The position numbers and the translations under genes are program-made. DNA of 64,000 nt from Cristatella mucedo. Taxonomy: Eukaryota > Bryozoa > Phylactolaemata > Cristatellidae. Below, one piece after another: positions 11,510 through 24,430 of the stretch. The notes under the pieces were generated by a model. That model saw only the letters and a program-made list of their open reading frames with translations, ran no database searches and was not told where the DNA came from. How positions within the stretch are numbered: position 1 is the first letter of the stretch; the number at the start of each line of letters is the position of its first letter. The stretch spans positions 2,891,501 to 2,955,500 of the forward strand of contig WPIO01000054.1 in NCBI GenBank assembly GCA_009760855.2, written 5' to 3'.

Positions 11510-12680
11510 ATAATGCCAAGAAATCTGTCTCCCCAAATATTAACGACTCGGCCAAAAAATCTTCAGCTATCTTTACTGAAAAAATGTGTGCCTATTCGTA
11601 CCTCCTCAAAGTCCAACAGACTAAAGCTGTTGCGAAATCTCTACCTGCGACCTCTCTTACAAGATTTTCCGAGGTTTCCGCATTGGATTTGGCTATGCTG
11701 GAGGGTCAACCTGGCCCAACCATTACCGAGATTTTTAATGCTTCTCAGGAAAGAAAAGTGGTTGCACTCAAATCCGATCAATTGCACTCATTTGGCTGAT
11801 ATCAAAAACATGTATCGGATCCAGAGGCGATTGCAAACTATTGACCACTTTTTATGATCGGATTACGTCAAAGATTCTTGAAAAGTGTCGCAAACTTGAA
11901 GGTAGGCACTTTGAAAAAAGAAAAAATGTCAGAAAGACTTAAATCTGGTTTCAGGAGAAAGCGATCTACTAAAACCACCCCATTCATTCATGGTAATAAC
12001 GACATCGAATGCAACAACGATGACCAAAATACTACTAACCTAGCTCTGCTAGATTGGTGAGCTGCCTTCAACACCAACAATCCTGACGTGCTACTCGAAC
12101 GATTGAGAACAACAACTGGTCTTGCAGTTGAGGCGCTAGCGTGATTGAAATCGTACTTTCTCAACAAGCTCAATACGTGTCAGGTCGGACTCAGGTCTCT
12201 TTGGCCAATCACCAGTCATCTGTTGTGTCCAGCAATAGTTCATCCTTGGTATTTTTCTGTTATATTTTTATACTCAATCTCTGATAAAAAGTGATTTAGA
12301 CCGATAACATAGCGTATCACTTTTATGCTGACTTCTCAGTGCTGCATTTACAGACTGAATGCTTGCCTTTCCGACATTGATTATAGAAGTAGGAAAACTG
12401 TTGAGACTAAATTACGATAAAACTGAACGGCTGTTCACACGACACATTAAGCGTGTGGGTGGATTCGAAGGCATTGCTCTTCTAACAGATGTTGCTTTCG
12501 TACGATCATTACCACGTGCTCGAAATATAGGAGTCGTTTTTCTGAACTGCCTAACTTTAAAAGTCTTCATTCCGAAGACTGCTTATAGGACAATCAAAAA
12601 CGTCTGATCGTTATCAAAGAATAAGAACTGTCTTCCATGGTGCATTACGGCAACTGAACTAGCGCCTTAGTTTTTTCTTG
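11510..12680 (+). mobile_element. LINE-B copy, decayed reverse transcriptase
   Basis: CR1/L2-type non-LTR retrotransposon remnant. The frame at 11854-12060 reads LKSGFRRKRSTKT then LALLDW-stop-AAFNTNNPDVLLERL, the family pattern QSGFRKGHST...LLDLSAAFDTIDHxxLLERL of the reverse transcriptase palm. Around 12500-12600 the sequence ARNIGVVFLNCL and the following FIPKTAYR match the LINE-B segment at 55796-55870 (ARNLGVVFNSCLNF). Stops and frameshifts interrupt it throughout. The upstream frame at 11513-11857 probably belongs to the same element. It is not functional. Confidence 0.7.
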
Positions 12681-14599
12681 GCTAGATTTTTTTTTAATTT
12701 TGTGTGGTTGTGAAACCTAAAACAAGCACTAGGTCACTGCCGATGGCCCTACATTACCTCCTTAAAATCCACTAGAGTCATCTATGTTATGCTCTCGACA
12801 AGGGACGGTCGATTTTATTAATTATAATATTTTTAATTATTCTTTTATTTTGACAATTTGTATAATAGGAAGGCTCACATATTTTACGCATCGTGGTAAA
12901 ACTAGTGGAATTGACTTTGACTGTAAAAAAAATAAGAGTTAACCAATTACCGTCAACTTGAATAAGTAATTCTTACTTTCAATTTAACTCGTTTGTCAAG
13001 CCCTAATATTTATGTCAACGTTTTTCTAGATTTCAACGTGCACTTTTCAACTGTACGAGGTAATGGAGTCACAATTACCATCAACCCACCAGTCTCGAAG
13101 CAGGTGAACGTGGCAATGCATCAAACTAGTTTGCCGTGCACCCAGTCACCTATTTCATTGGTAAGCGATGCAATCATACTAGGTTTCTATTAACCACTAA
13201 TGAGTAGAATAAAAGGCACGTTCTCTCTTCACCTATTATTGTTTTATAATTTTTTGATTTGGTATTCAGAAATTATATCGACGTCACAATTGTTTTATGT
13301 GTTTTGTCGACCAGCAAACCAGCCATCCGCCAAAGCTATTTGATCCGTAATGTAGTTTTAAAGTATAGTTGGACAGAACTACCAGTGAGCAAAGAGGTGT
13401 CTCCGGAACGTGACCGACAATCGGCAGAAAGCAGCAGCAAAGAGTCAATGCATTTAAAAAATTAGCCCTGGAGTTTAATTGTCTACAATCTACTGAGCCA
13501 CGGATTTTTATGCCTTCGAAAACGACCACTCATAATCGCAAATTGCTTAAAATTTACCTTTGGCAGATTTTTCCCAAAGCTAGTGATTATCAGCATCAAG
13601 AGCAGATTGAGCACGGTCAATAAAAGAGTTGGACGCTATGCGATAATTTATTGATCATTAAGCAATAAAGGCTATCCGGAGTATTATAATCTGGAATTAT
13701 TAATCCGAAGCAAGTGAGAATAGTTTCACGCAAATTGTCAGGCTATGGATCGGGTAAACACTAGCTTTGCATTAACTATTTAGACGCCGCAATGTCATGT
13801 TAAGGGTTCTTACGGTACTCTGACTCATCAATTGTCTGCAGTGGATATTCAGCAAAAATTACTTTCCTTATATAAATAACCTCAACTGTGGCTAAAACTA
13901 AACTTACAGACCCACTTGCTTATGTAAGATGTCACCATCATATCATCTCAAAATTTTGGTATGTGTAAAGATTAGGGAAATAATGGCCTAAGTCACGGGA
14001 TTCACAAACACGGATTCATATGCAGTCAACCGATTTGAAAGCATAGTCCTAGATAACCACTTTATTACGATGAAATAACTGAATGATAGTCATTCAATGC
14101 TGATAGTTAGATTCGTCACAGCCAGACGATTGCCACGAACAGAAGCGTAGATAGTTACCCGATTCCAAAGTAATGAGTCATAAACAGAAACCCGACTGAG
14201 ATGTACAGAGTTAAAGGGGCAGCCATCCGATTCTAGAACGCCAAATAGTGGATTTTGATATGCTTATGCAGCAAAGAATCGTGCACAGTCGACTCTGGTC
14301 GCTAAAATAATCTAGGGCTGACAAAGAGACATTCTAATGAGGCGATTATTATCGTACGAGGAGTGACAATACAATATATATCTGTGCATAACTGACACAA
14401 GTGGAATATCCTCAAATAAAATACTCTTATATGTGGATTCAACCACATAGCCAACAAATTCTAAAGCCCATAGTCATAGAATAGTCAAGCGATCACAAAG
14501 AACAGAGTCTCAAAATATTTAATCGAGTGTCCGACCCTTGTTTTGACCAATGCAATCAATTTCCTTCTGTAATTCCTTGAATATTAGGCCGGAGTCACT
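12681..14599. other. No gene recognised
   Basis: AT-rich sequence with short frames (12993-13193, 13259-13465, 13284-13529). Nothing supports a gene or a known repeat. Confidence 0.45.
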
Positions 14600-15900
14600 G
14601 GGGCACATTCGGTAATGCCCACTCACAGTCTAAGCGGCTTTTGGTGCTCATTTGGTAGTCAAAAGATTTCCTCTTACACAACAAAGAAAAACTGGAAGAA
14701 CTGCAGAGTCAGGAGAGTGGTTTAGGTATGAGTAGAATAAAATCGGAGCTCTAGACTGCTTAAGAGGATACTCAGATTATAGTAATAATAACACACTTGA
14801 TAAAGCACCCCCAGAGAGCTTAATCTCTTTCTAAGCGTTTTATAATTGCTGCAAGGAAACAGGAACGAATGATGAAGTGTTATACAGTCCAAACAAAATG
14901 ATATATAACATGGCTCACATGGATAGTGGCAGCATGCACATTGTCACCACTTATTAGCACATACCGGACGAATCACAGGGACATACTAAATTCTGTGAAA
15001 ACTGATAGGTTTTAAGGTTCTTTATAAACGTGGTAAAGTTAGGGGATGCTGAGACAAAAATTGGGTTTCAATTTTATGCTTTATGAGCCTACGACCTAAA
15101 TTAAAGGTATCCAGAGGCTTAGAGATTGTTAAGAGTATAGGTAAACATATAGATTCCGAAAGCGGGTGGTACGATGCTTGGGCTGATGGGGTAGTAGATC
15201 TGTGAAGGATGTGTTCATGTAGGCAGCAGGAGAGTAGATGTCGTCTTTTGAGAACCGTGGAAGTGACTCCCACAGTTTAGGATCTGCGAAGCATAAGCTC
15301 CCTTCGCCAAAGTTCCTTAGTTGGATGTATGGAGCCGTTAATTTAGCGTTCATACAGGACATGAGGAGATTAACACAGGGCTGCAGTTCAACTAGCTATG
15401 GAGGAGCCGTGCAAGGGCGGGAGTTTTGGGCCAGCTTAAGAACTTTGCACTGCATCCGTAAATCAACCGACAGCCATCCTAGCTCGTTTAGTCAAGGAGA
15501 CGTATGGTCAAACCTCTGGAGTTTGCAAACTAGCCATATATATAGACGACTGCAAGTGGCCTAGTGGCTTTTTCAGCAGCAAGTAAAGGGAATTACAATG
15601 ATCTAGCTGAGAATAAACTAAAGGGCTGGTGACATTTTAACAAATCTTGCTTCGAAGACAGTTCCTGATCTTAGATAAGGGTCGGACAAGATGACAAGCT
15701 GTGGAGGCAGTCTTTTAAAAAAGGCTTTTAAAATTTACTCAGCTGTCGAAGACGGCAACGAAACTTGGAGCACGTGGTGATGGTCGCACGACAACAACGC
15801 CTATTAAAGGCTCACGAGTCCAGCCACATTCTTAGGGTTTCCCATGAGCAGCAGTTTAGTGTCTAATAGTTTAGATTGAGGGACATAATCCTCAAGAGAA
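14600..15900 (-). mobile_element. LINE-B copy, interrupted
   Basis: 14600-14775 matches the LINE-B 3' end (CACTCACAGTCTAAGCGGCT, compare 19718). From about 15206 to 15900 the minus strand matches the LINE-B C-terminal and RT regions (GCAGGAGAGTAGATGTCGTC at 15223 against 30722 and 19890). Minus-strand frame 15129-15362 includes LWESLPRFSKDDIYS, the family's LWNSLPxxLR-like C-terminal motif. A LINE-A piece sits between the two halves. Confidence 0.7.
14776..15205 (-). mobile_element. LINE-A fragment nested in LINE-B
   Basis: The stretch begins at the LINE-A 3' end (TAATAATAACACACTTGATA) and runs to GGGCTGATGGGGTAGTAGAT, which matches 33129-33148. Sequence on both sides is LINE-B. Short AAGGAT/GAGGAT-like sequences flank it, a possible but weak target duplication. 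It is a 5'-truncated insertion of about 430 bp and carries no intact domain. Confidence 0.65.
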
Positions 15901-16014
15901 AGTGAGTAGACGTTGCATAACCTCACGGCCTTCAGCCAGGATTTATTATGTAACGACCCAGGATTCCAAATGCGTTTTTACATTTGAATTTAAATTTAAA
16001 TTTAAATGCGTCTC

Positions 16015-17060
16015 CCGGTGAGATCGACGGTCGAGTCCGCGACTCCGAGATAATCGAAGAGAGGGAACGCCTGACTTCTGAATCGGTAACGTCATCCGCG
16101 ACATGAGGCCACTTCAGAGGTTGCTGATAACGATGTCATGACTGACTGCAACGCTAACGTCAGGCACCTGAATCGCTAACCATAACGCCGGTAAGCTTGC
16201 CAGGTGTGCGCTGCATGTTAGCGAAAACATCGTCATGAGTGGCTGTCAATTGCAGTTTCTAGATGTATTTACTTAGAAAATGAGTGGCATCGCTACGGAT
16301 TCAAAGCCAAAGCCTAAGTCATTATGCAAATCAATAGCTGCATGCAAGTATGGCATTGTAAGTCAACTTGCATTAATCGTTTGGAATGACTAAGGGCTCT
16401 GGAAAGTTGAACTTACTTCCACAATTCATACTAACGACATTTGCTCTACTAATTCTACACTGGTAATTCCGTCGATTCATGGCTTTACTCAGCCATGCTT
16501 CTCTTGCTGCTTGAGCTATATGCCGCTTACCGTCTTTCACGTGCCAAAGGCCTGCATCATCCTATACGTTCTACAGAAAGTTCTTATGGCCATTGGCCAC
16601 TGCAAGCAAGCGAAATTCCAACGACCAGGCAACTTTATATAGACAGTTCTCATTCCTAGAATGTCCGTAGTCTGTGTGGTTCGGTCGAGATTACATATGG
16701 AGATGTACTGCAGTAAATAGACAGTATAGGTGGGACGCTCATAAAGTGATCTCTCAACAGATTTGGATATGCACTTGCTAGGTGTATTGAGTCATAAATT
16801 GGATTCATAATATCTTTATCGCTGATATTTTATTCAAAATGTCTAAAGAAAAGTCTGTGCTTGTTCGGTAACCCAATAGATAGAATAGAAATTTCAACTT
16901 AGATAATGTTGTCTTTGGTCAAGGTGTTACTGTTTAGCTAATCTGCTGCACTAATTTCGGCTTCACTCGCTCAGGTAATTAACGGTCGATTGGTCTGTAC
17001 AATCTGTCGAATGATAGGTTAGCTGTCCAATCCTTATGCTTAGAGACTATTGCCTAGAGC
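16015..17060 (+). repeat. Dispersed repeat R6, copy 2
   Basis: GAGATCGACGGTCGAGTCCG at 16020 aligns with 51056. Homology continues through GTTTCTAGATGTATTTACTT, the GGCTTTACTCAGCCATGCTT block, and CAACAGATTTGGATATGC (compare 42023, 47491, 51809). The left edge abuts an AT palindrome (TTTAAATTTAAATTTAAA, 15989-16006). No coding capacity is seen. Confidence 0.7.
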
Positions 17061-18589
17061 GATCACTTCCAAGGTTGTGGCTAAGACAAAGAGATTGTGT
17101 TAGATGGCCTCCGAACTCACTCTGGAAGACCTAGCAGATTAAGTGTGAAAATGCTTACGAGTATATGTAAAAGCGTTTTTTATATTTCTGTGCACTTGCG
17201 AATAAATTATAGTGTGCATGCCACTCATTGTATTAGTTTAATTGCATAGCGAAATCAGTTATGTAAACCAAAAAGTCTAAGTTACAATACGTCCACCAAA
17301 ACTGGTATTGAAAAGACAGCTGTCTAACGTAAGCTTCGGCCACACTCACACTGCCGTATGCAGATCAGTACAGCTGAGCGACTATTTATTGAGTACATTA
17401 AAATTGCAAAACTACTGCAAGAGAGTAATTTACAACGAGGGTTAACAATATGGAGTAATTTAACTGTTATTGTGTATCCGAAGTAGTATGAATACTCAAC
17501 AATAACCTCTGAATACAGCCTCGAGCTAATGGATTCGTTAAAAGTACAGTTGCCTACACTCTCCAATAATCTGGACTCATTTGCAACCTGCTGTTTCTCT
17601 TGGTGTTGGATGCCTACAATACGTGTAGAGTTCATTTTTTACTAACGCTTCGCAGATAAATGAACCAATGTTTCGGTCTGAGTTGCCATAGTTTCTATTC
17701 CTAAATTCTTTAGGCCATCAAAAAGCGGGTAAAGGCGGCTGTCATTTGAATGCTTAGCACTGCCACCGTGTCGTCAATGGCTCCGCCTCGTTAATGGTAT
17801 CGCGAATTAATTTAATCAGCCTTAGTGTTGCCAAAGATTGCACTTCTAGCCAAAGATTAGGTGTTAGCCCGTCGCAGCTCTGTACGAAGACTCAATCGAT
17901 CGATCACTCGTTGATCCGTACGAGTCATTAAACAATGCAGTTCCCTGTAGAATACCTATAAAACGCAAGCACGAACCGGACGGTTTCATGGAAAATAATA
18001 ATAGCTAGGTCTCAATTTTACAACGATGGATAGAAAAACGCAAAAGAACTAGGCCTGTAATAACACATGACTTTCTTGGAATAACTAGCGTGAACAAATC
18101 TTGATTGTTTGCTATAAGACAAAATGAAAAGTAAAAAGTTTGTTTACTTCCCGGATTGCCACGAACAAAGAACTGCCTACGCTTTTTTAACCTTTGGGAA
18201 ATATTTCTAACCAAACTATTCTGATTAAACTTTGCAATGCAATTCCAACCAATTAGCACACTGTATTTAACATCATTCTTTAATAGTTCGCCACAGTTTC
18301 CTCTGACAAATTTGAGGTGCTACGTGCGACCTTGCTATATGCACTGCCATGACAGCACAAGTATTGGCTCAATCTCCAAGCTCCTTGAAGGGCCCAAGTC
18401 GGATCATTCTGGCGTGCATGATATACAGTAACCTATGAAAGCGAGAATTTCGTCTGTAACTAAGATTTACTTTTTAATGACTAAGATGACCGAAAATACT
18501 ACCATGCCTCCCAAGGTGAGGTCAAGGGTCGAGCCTATGACTTAATACTCAGCAGAATAGGCAAAGTGACATCTGAAGCCGCAACAGTG
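17061..18589. other. No gene recognised
   Basis: 17745-17900 (GTCGTCAATGGCTCCGCCTC) is a weak match to the duplicated unit at 40290-40745. The frames at 17324-17635, 18005-18259 and 18237-18431 have no recognisable domain. Confidence 0.45.
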
Positions 18590-19261
18590 TCCGTTAGTTA
18601 AAGCAGCTTCAACGCAATGCTCACATCACGCACCTAAATCATGCACCTTAAGGCTTGCAAGAAAGCCAGGTGCACACTGACCGTGTGAGCAAACATCGCA
18701 ATAAAACTTCTTCCAAAGCGTGAATTAGCCTCTCTAAAGCCAAGCTCGAGCATTTTACGTCAGTGGTTTGACAACGGAGTGGCCGTCATTGTCGTTCGTA
18801 GGTAAATTTACTGAGCGAGCAACTTCCTTTGCTAACAATGAAACGCAAACATTAAGCTCTGGCTAATCAATAAGTGCATGCAAATATAGCAAAGCCTGGG
18901 TATGCTGTGGTTGTAAAGGGAACCTAATGGTTTGGAAACTGGCTGCAGGTGGAATACCTGCTAGCACTTATTTTAGAACCTCATTATAAGAGAACAGACA
19001 TTATCCGGTCACTTCTCATTATGAGAGCTAAATGCTAATCCAATTAATTCTAATTATGAGTTATATTTCCCGCTTTAAAAGCTATTCAAGTCAATATCTG
19101 GGAAAATAAACTAGTATAGGTTGGGCTCATGCTCTGACTTCATGGATGCAGCATGGATTGAGCGTCACTTCGTCACTGCCATTTTACACTTTTGTAACAT
19201 AAAGTACTGTTACTTCGTTTTTAACTCCACAAAGCCTCAAAAAGTATGCGGGTGATACACT
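18590..19261 (+). repeat. Dispersed repeat R6, copy 3 (partial)
   Basis: GCCAGGTGCACACTGACCGT, then TTACGTCAGTGGTTTG and CTAATCAATAAGTGCATGCA, align with 47109-47220, 51229-51350 and 41670-41700. Confidence 0.65.
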
Positions 19262-19635
19262 GAAGACTTTTGTATGGCATATTCGCATCCTAAGCGGCTT
19301 TCGGTACTGATTCGGAGGATAACAGACTTCCTTTCACGCAGTAAATTGAAAGTGGGAAGTCTGATGGTGTCAGGAGAGCAGTTATCCGGAATGTGTTATC
19401 AATGTTATCCGGAAGTGGCATGTCATGACCACTGAAAAAGGATGTGTCAGAGTCAAAAGCAGGAGACTAAATGTCGTCGCATAACAATCATGAATGTGAA
19501 TTTCACAATGTAGGACCAGCAGATCAAAAGATTCTGTTGACGTCGGTCTTGGACGAAGGAATAGAACGGCTAATTTATTTCCAATACAGAACCAAAATGC
19601 AGGGAGAGGCTGAAACTGTAGCAGCAGGTCAGCCA
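19262..19635 (-). mobile_element. LINE-B 3' fragment
   Basis: CATCCTAAGCGGCTTTCGGT (19287) to GGCTGAAACTGTAGCAGCAG repeats the 3' end and C-terminal region found again at 19690-20080 in the same orientation. Two LINE-B 3' parts therefore lie head to tail. Confidence 0.65.
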
Positions 19636-20329
19636 TGTGTGTAATGTATCTCCGTCTGTTACTTCACAAAAGTCATTAAGATTATGTGTATGTAACGCAG
19701 GAGAGTTGTGTATAGCACACTCACAGACTGAGCGGCTCTCGGTACTCATTCCGTAGCCAACAGACATCGTCTCATGACACATTCAGAAAGCGGGAAGCAT
19801 AGCAGAATCAGGAGAGCAGTTGAAGTAATGAGTAGCATGGAAGTAGCAGCTCAGGGCTGCTTAAAAGGATGAATCATAGTCGGCAGCAGGAGAATAATTG
19901 TCGTTGCCTTACAATAGTGAAAGTGAATTCCACATGTTAAGATCTGCAGAGCTAAAGCTTCAGACGCCAATGGTCTGTAAGCGGAGGAATGAAACAGCTA
20001 ATGTATTGTCGACAAAGGACTTGGGGGCGCGAAAAAGCTGAAACTGGTGCAGGATTTAAGCTGAGTACGAAGGAGCCGAGGGTCAGCGTGAGAACTTATC
20101 TCTGTATTCATTGCTCAGCCAGCATATATCCTAGCTCTTTTAGCAAAGAAGAAACGTGCTCAAACCTCTGGAACTTAAAAACTAGCCTTAGAGCGATATT
20201 CATATTTAGTTGGACTGGCCTAATCGCTATTTTGGTAGCCCAGCCAAATGGAAATTGCAATAATAAAGCCAAGATAGGACTAAGGAGGTAGGAACATGTT
20301 TTGCAAGCCACTGTGAAATACAGCTCCTA

Positions 20330-21540
20330 ATCTTGGATAGAGATCAAACGTGATGGCTGGCTAAAGAAGCAGTAACCTGAAAGAAGCTTTTTAAATAGGT
20401 GCTGCTGTCAAAAAGAACATCCTAACTTGGAGCACGTTGTGATAGTCACACAACAGCATAACCTATTGGTAGAGCAACGCCTTTAAATCCAGCCAAACGC
20501 CTAAGGGGTCCATTGAGCAGCTGTCCGGTTTTATCGTTTCGCAGTTTCAAGAAGTTTTCCGTCATCCATGATGCAATGTCGGCAAGGCAAGCATTCACTT
20601 TCTCAGTTGTTGCAGCGGATTCTGACTTCCCGAATGACAAAAACAGCTGATTATCGTCAAAATTAAAGTCATATCCCATCCCGCGGGCCTTAATCACTTT
20701 TTCCAGATGTTGAGGTATGAAGGAACGAAGCCGAGGCGGGCTTTGTAGGTCAGCTTGTTAAACCTTTACTCTGTATCTAATGATCAAGACGAGAAAGAGC
20801 TAAGGATCTAGTAAAAACCTTTGAAAGACACCATGGAAGACAGCTCAAAATCTTACGTAGATATCGAACGTGATGTCTAGCTGTAGGAGCAGTCTTCGGA
20901 ATTCCACTTTTAAAATTTAGGCAGATGTCAAAACCAACAGCTACATTTCAAATGCGTGGTGATGGTCGCACAACAACATAACCTAACAGATGAGCAAAGC
21001 CTTTTAATCCTGCCTCAAGCTTAGGGTGTCCTATGAGCAGCAGCTCGGTTTTATCGTTATTTTGTTTCGAGACATTTTTCAACGTTCAGGATCGAATGTA
21101 GTCGGCAAGGGAAGCATTCAGTCTATCAGTTGCTGACCAAGATTCTGACCGTTTTTAAGGACAAATGCAAATGATTATCGTCAGCATACAAGTGGTATCC
21201 CATTCCGTTTCTATTAATCACTTTTCCCAGAGGTTCAGTACAAATGGAGAACAGCGAGGTACTGATGACTGCCCCTTGAGTGACTCCACAGGTGAGCGAT
21301 CTCGTGTGCGAATCTGCCCCCCCCATGCGACTCGCATTAAACACGATCTGACTTGTAAGACTTACACCAAGCGAGTGCCTCGTCTGCTAAATGGTTCATC
21401 GTTCTAAATTGTTTAAGCAGGACACCGTGCTCAATGCTGTTGAAGGCCGCTGATAGATCTCACAGAGCTAAGGGCAGTGACCGCCCTGTCATTGTTGGAT
21501 CATACGATGTCCCGGTAACACGGAGAAGAGTAGTTTCATC
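20330..21540 (-). pseudogene. LINE-B reverse transcriptase remnant with internal duplication
   Basis: The minus-strand frame 21126-21344 contains GMGYHLYADDNHLHLS, the RT catalytic motif C (Y-A-D-D). The frame 20446-20697 contains GMGYDFNFDDNQLFLS, a second copy of the same site with Y-A replaced by N-F. Both are followed by ...TENFLKLRNDKTGQLL-type sequence or its DNA equivalent (GAGCAGCAGCTCGGTTTTAT at 21035; GAGCAGCTGTCCGGTTTTAT at 20515). So about 400 bp of the palm/thumb region is present twice in tandem. Upstream, at about 21420-21480, the minus strand reads LSAAFNSIEHGVLLK, the family's LSAAFDTIDHxxLL motif A region. Confidence 0.75.
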
Positions 21541-22339
21541 AAAGTGCTGCCTATTGAACTCCGGTTTACATTTTTATGAATTTTCATTTTTTTTAAATGC
21601 CGCCAGCTAGTTAGCTACTGTTACGCTTTAAACTTTGAAAAAGAAAGAAGCGAAACTAGGCGACAGTTTGCATGGACCTCCGTATTAAATCCATAATTTG
21701 TAGTATCGGCCAAACTGTTTCCAATTTGAAGGAATTGGATACCAACCCTTTTTTCAAATGATGATTACAAATCTTGGTTATGGCAGGATTAAGTTTGTAT
21801 TAGAGGGACGACAGCAGAGATGACAGAAGACATCCGGGTATTCAGGAGACAAGCTCTTTTTAATAGATAATTGGTTTGGTAGCCAATCGACAGCAGCAAC
21901 TCCAAAAAAATACCCACGGAGGGTTACAGATAGCGATTCAGAAATTTATTTAGTAGGAGAGGGCTTTATAGGAGGAAGGAATGTTCACAATTGTGTCGGT
22001 AAAGAATGCTAAAAACCTGGCACATTAGCAGTTAATACCTAGGGGGTCACACCTCTCAGCCTTGGCAAGTAAACTGCTTAGTCTCATAAATCTGTTGGGG
22101 TCAGACTGGCAGGACTGGAGCTTTCGAATTACAAAAGAATACCTGGTCTTTTAAGCATTCAAGTGTATACTAGAAGGAAGTCTTTGAAATTGACTAGATC
22201 TTGCTCAAACCCGATTTATCAAAGTGGTGGTCAGGCTTGAGCTTAAATGGGTGCATCTTTTGAATTTATTATAAATTGATAGGAATGTCCATGACACTGT
22301 ACATGGACGAGTCAAGAGCACTTCTAAATGTAAAATGAT

Positions 22340-22840
22340 CCTGCTTTAGTGAGAGTTTCTAGGTTCTTGGTCGATTAGGGTGCCAGATCAAAAAGACGTG
22401 CATCACATAAATATTAAAAAATGCATATTGGTCAATGATTTTAAAGTTACGTAGCTGGACAAGTATAACATTAAAGTGTACGTACAAATGAGCGTGAACG
22501 GTAAGTGGGACCGAGCAATGATCCGAGACGGTCAGCAGGCACACTACAAAACTCTATGGGGCGGACATATTTAGTGATCACCAATCTAGGATATGGCCAC
22601 CTACAGTGGTCGTGCGATTAACGTATTAGACCTAACCAAGTCTCTCTAGACAGTCAAGCAATGAGCGGACCTGGCTTTTAATAGGGTGGTCGACGTGAAT
22701 ATTCAAGTATCCAGCAATCAGTAACGGCATGTGGCACATACATATTTAAGCAAGGAAAACTGAAAAGTCAACCATGAACAAATTTAGACATCCTGTAGGA
22801 CATCACTGCATCACTGCAGTGAGCGTCACTGTCTTTGATG
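22340..22840 (-). pseudogene. LINE-B apurinic-type endonuclease remnant
   Basis: The minus strand reads PLLIAGYLNIHVDHP (family: LLxGDFNIHxD, with D replaced by Y), then GGHILDW (family: GHTLDLV), then VSDHCSVPL (family: SDHxxV, the catalytic D-H pair). Two in-frame stops precede the frame 22359-22544. This is the exonuclease-endonuclease-phosphatase domain that nicks target DNA in non-LTR retrotransposition; here it is dead. Confidence 0.7.
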
Positions 22841-23332
22841 AAAGCCTGATTTTAACTGCTTTAGACGATGTCTCATGAGATAGCCAAACAATTTATGAAC
22901 CAAAACCCGCCATAATCCTTGTTAGAACAAATGGACTGGAAGGATGAGAACCCAATCAGGGTGCTCTCAGATTTACAACTACGCGAGAAAGGCGCTTCGG
23001 TTAGCAGAAGTGTATGTCGCTTCTCCCGAACAGCCTGATAGCGTGTATACCCCTCAGTTTTTAGGGAGCAGACATGCAGTAGGCAGAATTTTAGAGGCTG
23101 TCCAACTACTGAGGAACTCAGATTTATTGGCTTGCACTAAAGTCGGTTTGTAGCTGGTCGGGAAGCTGCAGCCGTGTAAAATTGAATAAGACCTTTGTAA
23201 CGGTCGCTTGTTGACGTTTAACACTGTGTTGGGAGCACTGCTAGTGAGCTGCTACTTTAACTAGTGCTAATCAGCTCTTTTAACTTACGGGTCATAGGTG
23301 TGATAGCCGAGCTAATGAAAGGGAATATGGAG

Positions 23333-24430
23333 GATAATATTAATAATACACTTGATTAAGCACTCTCAGAGAAATCAAATTACTTTCTAGAAGGTTTAAG
23401 TTTGCTTCAAAGGAAACACGATCGAATGGTAAGTGGTATCATGCTTGATAAACAACATGAACAATATGGGTATGGGTGAAATGCACAGGGTCAGCAAGCA
23501 CAATGTCAGAGCGCATAACCACATAAAGGATGAATCAGAGTTACCCAATACATGTTGTCATTAATAAGAGCAGCTTTAAGTTATTTTTAAATGTATTCAA
23601 GTCAAGGGATATCGTGACGGAAGTCTGGAGTGAGTTCTAGTCTTCGTTAGCATGCGAACTAAACGTATGGTCTCCAAAGGACTTGAGGTTAGTACGAGGC
23701 ACAGGTCAGCAGTTAGATTCCGACAGCTGGTGGTACGATGCTTGGCCTTATGAGAGTTTAAAGCCTATAGGTTGATTGAATTCAAAATAAATAAGGGACT
23801 TGAGAGTGAAGGGCAGAACCTTGTAGTCCATCTGTTGCTTGACAGGTAGCCAATACAGGTCGGCGAGAAGTGGTGTGATGTATCAACTGCTGTGCTCCAG
23901 ACAGACGTGCCTTTTATGCGGAGTTTTGCACAAGGGTTAAGCTCCTGACTGCACTTGCTGGTACGAGAGCAAGAAGGAATAGTCACAGCCAAGGCACCAG
24001 CGGAACCCAATGGTATCACGGATAAATTAGGTGAAGGTGTACACCAAGCTTGCATTCTCCAGAGCCTGCTCTCTAGTTCTGGGAGGAAGAGCTTCCTTGC
24101 AGGTGTCGATGGTAACATAGCATCACCCCCTATTAGAAGAACAAATTGTTCTGAAAAAGCTACACCCTCATGGTTTCCTACTAGCAGCTGTCCAGTTTTA
24201 TCACGTTTAGTTTCAAGAAATGTTTGAAATCCAGGACTGAATATCAATAATCCAAGTATTGAGTTTGTAAGCCGAATCAGCAGAAAACCATGCCTTGAAT
24301 GACTTTTTCTGCTGAGTATCGTTGCCATGAAAGAGATATCTAATTCCATAAGCTTTAATGGGTTTTCAAATGCTTTAGAGTAAATATAGAACAGTAACAT
24401 ATCAAAGACTGATCCTTGACGGACTACACA
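23333..24430 (-). mobile_element. Mosaic LINE: LINE-A 3' part joined to LINE-B RT part
   Basis: 23333-23990 matches LINE-A from its 3' tail (ATTAATAATACACTTGATTA) through the C-terminal region. The minus-strand frame 23765-24400 has HHFSPTCIGYLSSNRW, the alternative-frame equivalent of HWLPVKQRI. From about 24130 to 24430 the sequence instead matches LINE-B RT (AGCAGCTGTCCAGTTTTATC, compare 20516). This is a second A/B junction like the one at 15205 and may be another nested insertion. Confidence 0.6.

Larger units (their letters stand above)
19636..23200 (-). mobile_element. LINE-B, longest copy (about 3.5 kb, degenerate)
   Basis: Read on the minus strand, from right to left, the order is endonuclease (about 22840-22350), linker, reverse transcriptase (21540-20330, partly duplicated), C-terminal region (20330-19780) and 3' end (about 19690). 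This is the normal order of a CR1/L2-like ORF2. An ORF1 is not recognised to the right. Many stops and frameshifts make it inactive. Confidence 0.7.

Noticed and set aside
12993-13193. LDFNVHF resembling the endonuclease motif GDxNVHF
   Set aside because: No other endonuclease motif is found nearby in any frame, so the match is likely chance.
22944-23153. LINE-B ORF1 candidate
   Set aside because: It is on the wrong strand relative to the element and has no zinc-finger or esterase motif.
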